Shown here piece by piece: positions 5,651 through 6,455 of a stretch of 6,455 nucleotides of DNA. Position 1 is the stretch's first letter. Each line of letters starts with the position of its first letter. The translations under genes and the position numbers were made by a program. The notes below the pieces were generated by a model. It made no database searches, was not told the DNA's origin, and saw nothing but the letters and a program-made list of their open reading frames with translations. Origin of the DNA: Parachlamydiaceae bacterium (lineage in GTDB: Bacteria; Chlamydiota; Chlamydiia; Chlamydiales; Parachlamydiaceae); NCBI GenBank assembly GCA_003164155.1, contig PLSG01000478.1, positions 1-6,455 on the forward strand, read 5' to 3'.

Positions 5651-6455
5651 CAAGATCTTATTTGCCCTCATACCAGAAAAAGGACATATCAATCCACTGA
5701 TCGGAGTGGCACAGCATCTGCAAGCTGCCGGTTATGAATTGGCTTTTTTTGCTCAAACAGATATCTCAGAGCAATTGAACAAAGCGGGATTGCCTCAAAA
5801 TGTGTATACGGGAGCCCCCTCGACCAACAGCGATAAGGATTTCATTACTCGGGGAAAAGCATTTGTGGAACAGCTGAAAAATAAGCCCTGGCTGCGCAAT
5901 TGGATCAAAACATTGCTGATCGATGCTGTGCCCTTGCAGTTGAAGCTCATAGAGGCGGCAGCTTTGCACTTCCAGCCTGCATTGATCGTCACAGATCCTA
6001 TGATCTATGCCTCGGCTATTGCGGCACACAGGTTAAATATTCCATGGGCGGGCATCTCCTCCTCCTTAAATCCCGTTACACCGTCAGCTTGGCAGTGCGA
6101 GCTCACCCATACACTGGACACCCTTGACGCCCCCCGAAAAGCACTTTTTCAAAGCTATGGCTTAAAACCCCGCTTCAAAGTAAGCGACGCTATCTCTCCG
6201 TGGTTGAACATTGTATTCTCAACCGAAGCTTATATATCCCGAGAACTATCTGAAAACGACTTTTCCTTCTATGCTGGACACAGCTTCCCCTTGCACAGCA
6301 GAGGGGACGAAACAGACTTTCCCTTTCATCGCCTGATCCCCGGCACAAAGAAGGTGTACATGTCTTTGGGAAGTCAAATCTATTACCATCCTCATCTGTT
6401 TTCAGCAATTGCCCAGGCATTACTTGAAAAAGACATTCAATTGATCTTTTCCCTC
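5640..6455 (+). CDS. GT1/UGT-type glycosyltransferase, N-terminal part (3' truncated by window edge)
   Basis: The frame opens at ATG 5640 and stays open to the window end, giving 272 residues of a protein usually about 400-430 aa. It belongs to the GT-B fold family 1 (UDP-glycosyltransferases; the MGT and zeaxanthin glucosyltransferase CrtX types are the closest in feel). Such enzymes transfer a sugar from a nucleotide donor to a lipid or small-molecule acceptor. Evidence: N-terminal strand ILFALIPEKGHINPL with the presumed catalytic-base His16, then HLQAAGYELAFFA; LIVTDPMIYASAIAAHRLNIP (a helix-strand typical of the acceptor domain) around residues 116-136; and the opening of the donor domain, KKVYMSLGSQIYYHPHLFS, near residues 237-255. 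The donor-binding signature is beyond the window. It overlaps the amidotransferase gene by 11 nt. GGGGA (5628-5632) sits 7 nt before the start, so the two genes are probably translationally coupled. The acceptor is unknown. Confidence 0.88.
   Translation, partial: MPNNKILFALIPEKGHINPLIGVAQHLQAAGYELAFFAQTDISEQLNKAGLPQNVYTGAPSTNSDKDFITRGKAFVEQLKNKPWLRNWIKTLLIDAVPLQLKLIEAAALHFQPALIVTDPMIYASAIAAHRLNIPWAGISSSLNPVTPSAWQCELTHTLDTLDAPRKALFQSYGLKPRFKVSDAISPWLNIVFSTEAYISRELSENDFSFYAGHSFPLHSRGDETDFPFHRLIPGTKKVYMSLGSQIYYHPHLFSAIAQALLEKDIQLIFSL

Noticed and set aside
5766..6420. Several 65-87 aa ORFs on both strands inside the glycosyltransferase region
   Set aside because: They are shadows of the open frame from 5640 to the window end, which matches GT1 glycosyltransferases throughout.

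Overview
The window looks like a compact bacterial chromosome segment of mid GC content, estimated by eye at 45-50%. It has Shine-Dalgarno-type ribosome sites (AGAGG, AGGG, GGGGA) and sigma70-like promoters (TTGACT-17 nt-TATCAT). This argues against Bacteroidota-type expression signals. The lineage cannot be fixed from the sequence. The protein flavour, plus a small protein with a eukaryote-style presequence, would fit an amoeba-associated bacterium such as an environmental chlamydia, but that is a low-confidence guess.

Region 1 (1-1782, plus strand) carries the C-terminal part of an M20 zinc dipeptidase. After a 29-nt gap comes a complete TerC/Alx-type integral membrane protein. The gap holds an 8-codon mini-ORF whose stop overlaps the terC start (ATGA). 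The dipeptidase and terC are probably co-transcribed.

Region 2 (1785-2389) holds a small minus-strand gene that converges on terC with 2 nt between the stop codons. It encodes an unrecognised protein of about 118 aa. Its N-terminal 59 residues have ten Arg and no Lys, Asp or Glu, and are followed by a hydrophobic stretch and a C-terminal coiled coil. It is divided from region 3 by about 240 nt that holds two divergent promoters and a pair of adjacent perfect palindromes.

Region 3 (2390-6455, plus strand) is a tight operon running off the window. It encodes an APH/choline-kinase-fold kinase, a NadM-type (archaeal NMN adenylyltransferase-like) nucleotidyltransferase, an asparagine-synthetase-like glutamine amidotransferase, and a GT1/UGT-type glycosyltransferase (partial). 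The first two reading frames overlap by 44 nt. Sequence logic suggests that they are one kinase-nucleotidyltransferase fusion split by a +1 shift at TTTTCCC (3196-3202). The spacings (44-nt overlap, 8-nt gap, 11-nt overlap) point to one transcript. Together the enzymes look like an unidentified small-molecule pathway in which a substrate is phosphorylated, nucleotidylated, amidated and glycosylated. The actual substrate is not visible from sequence.
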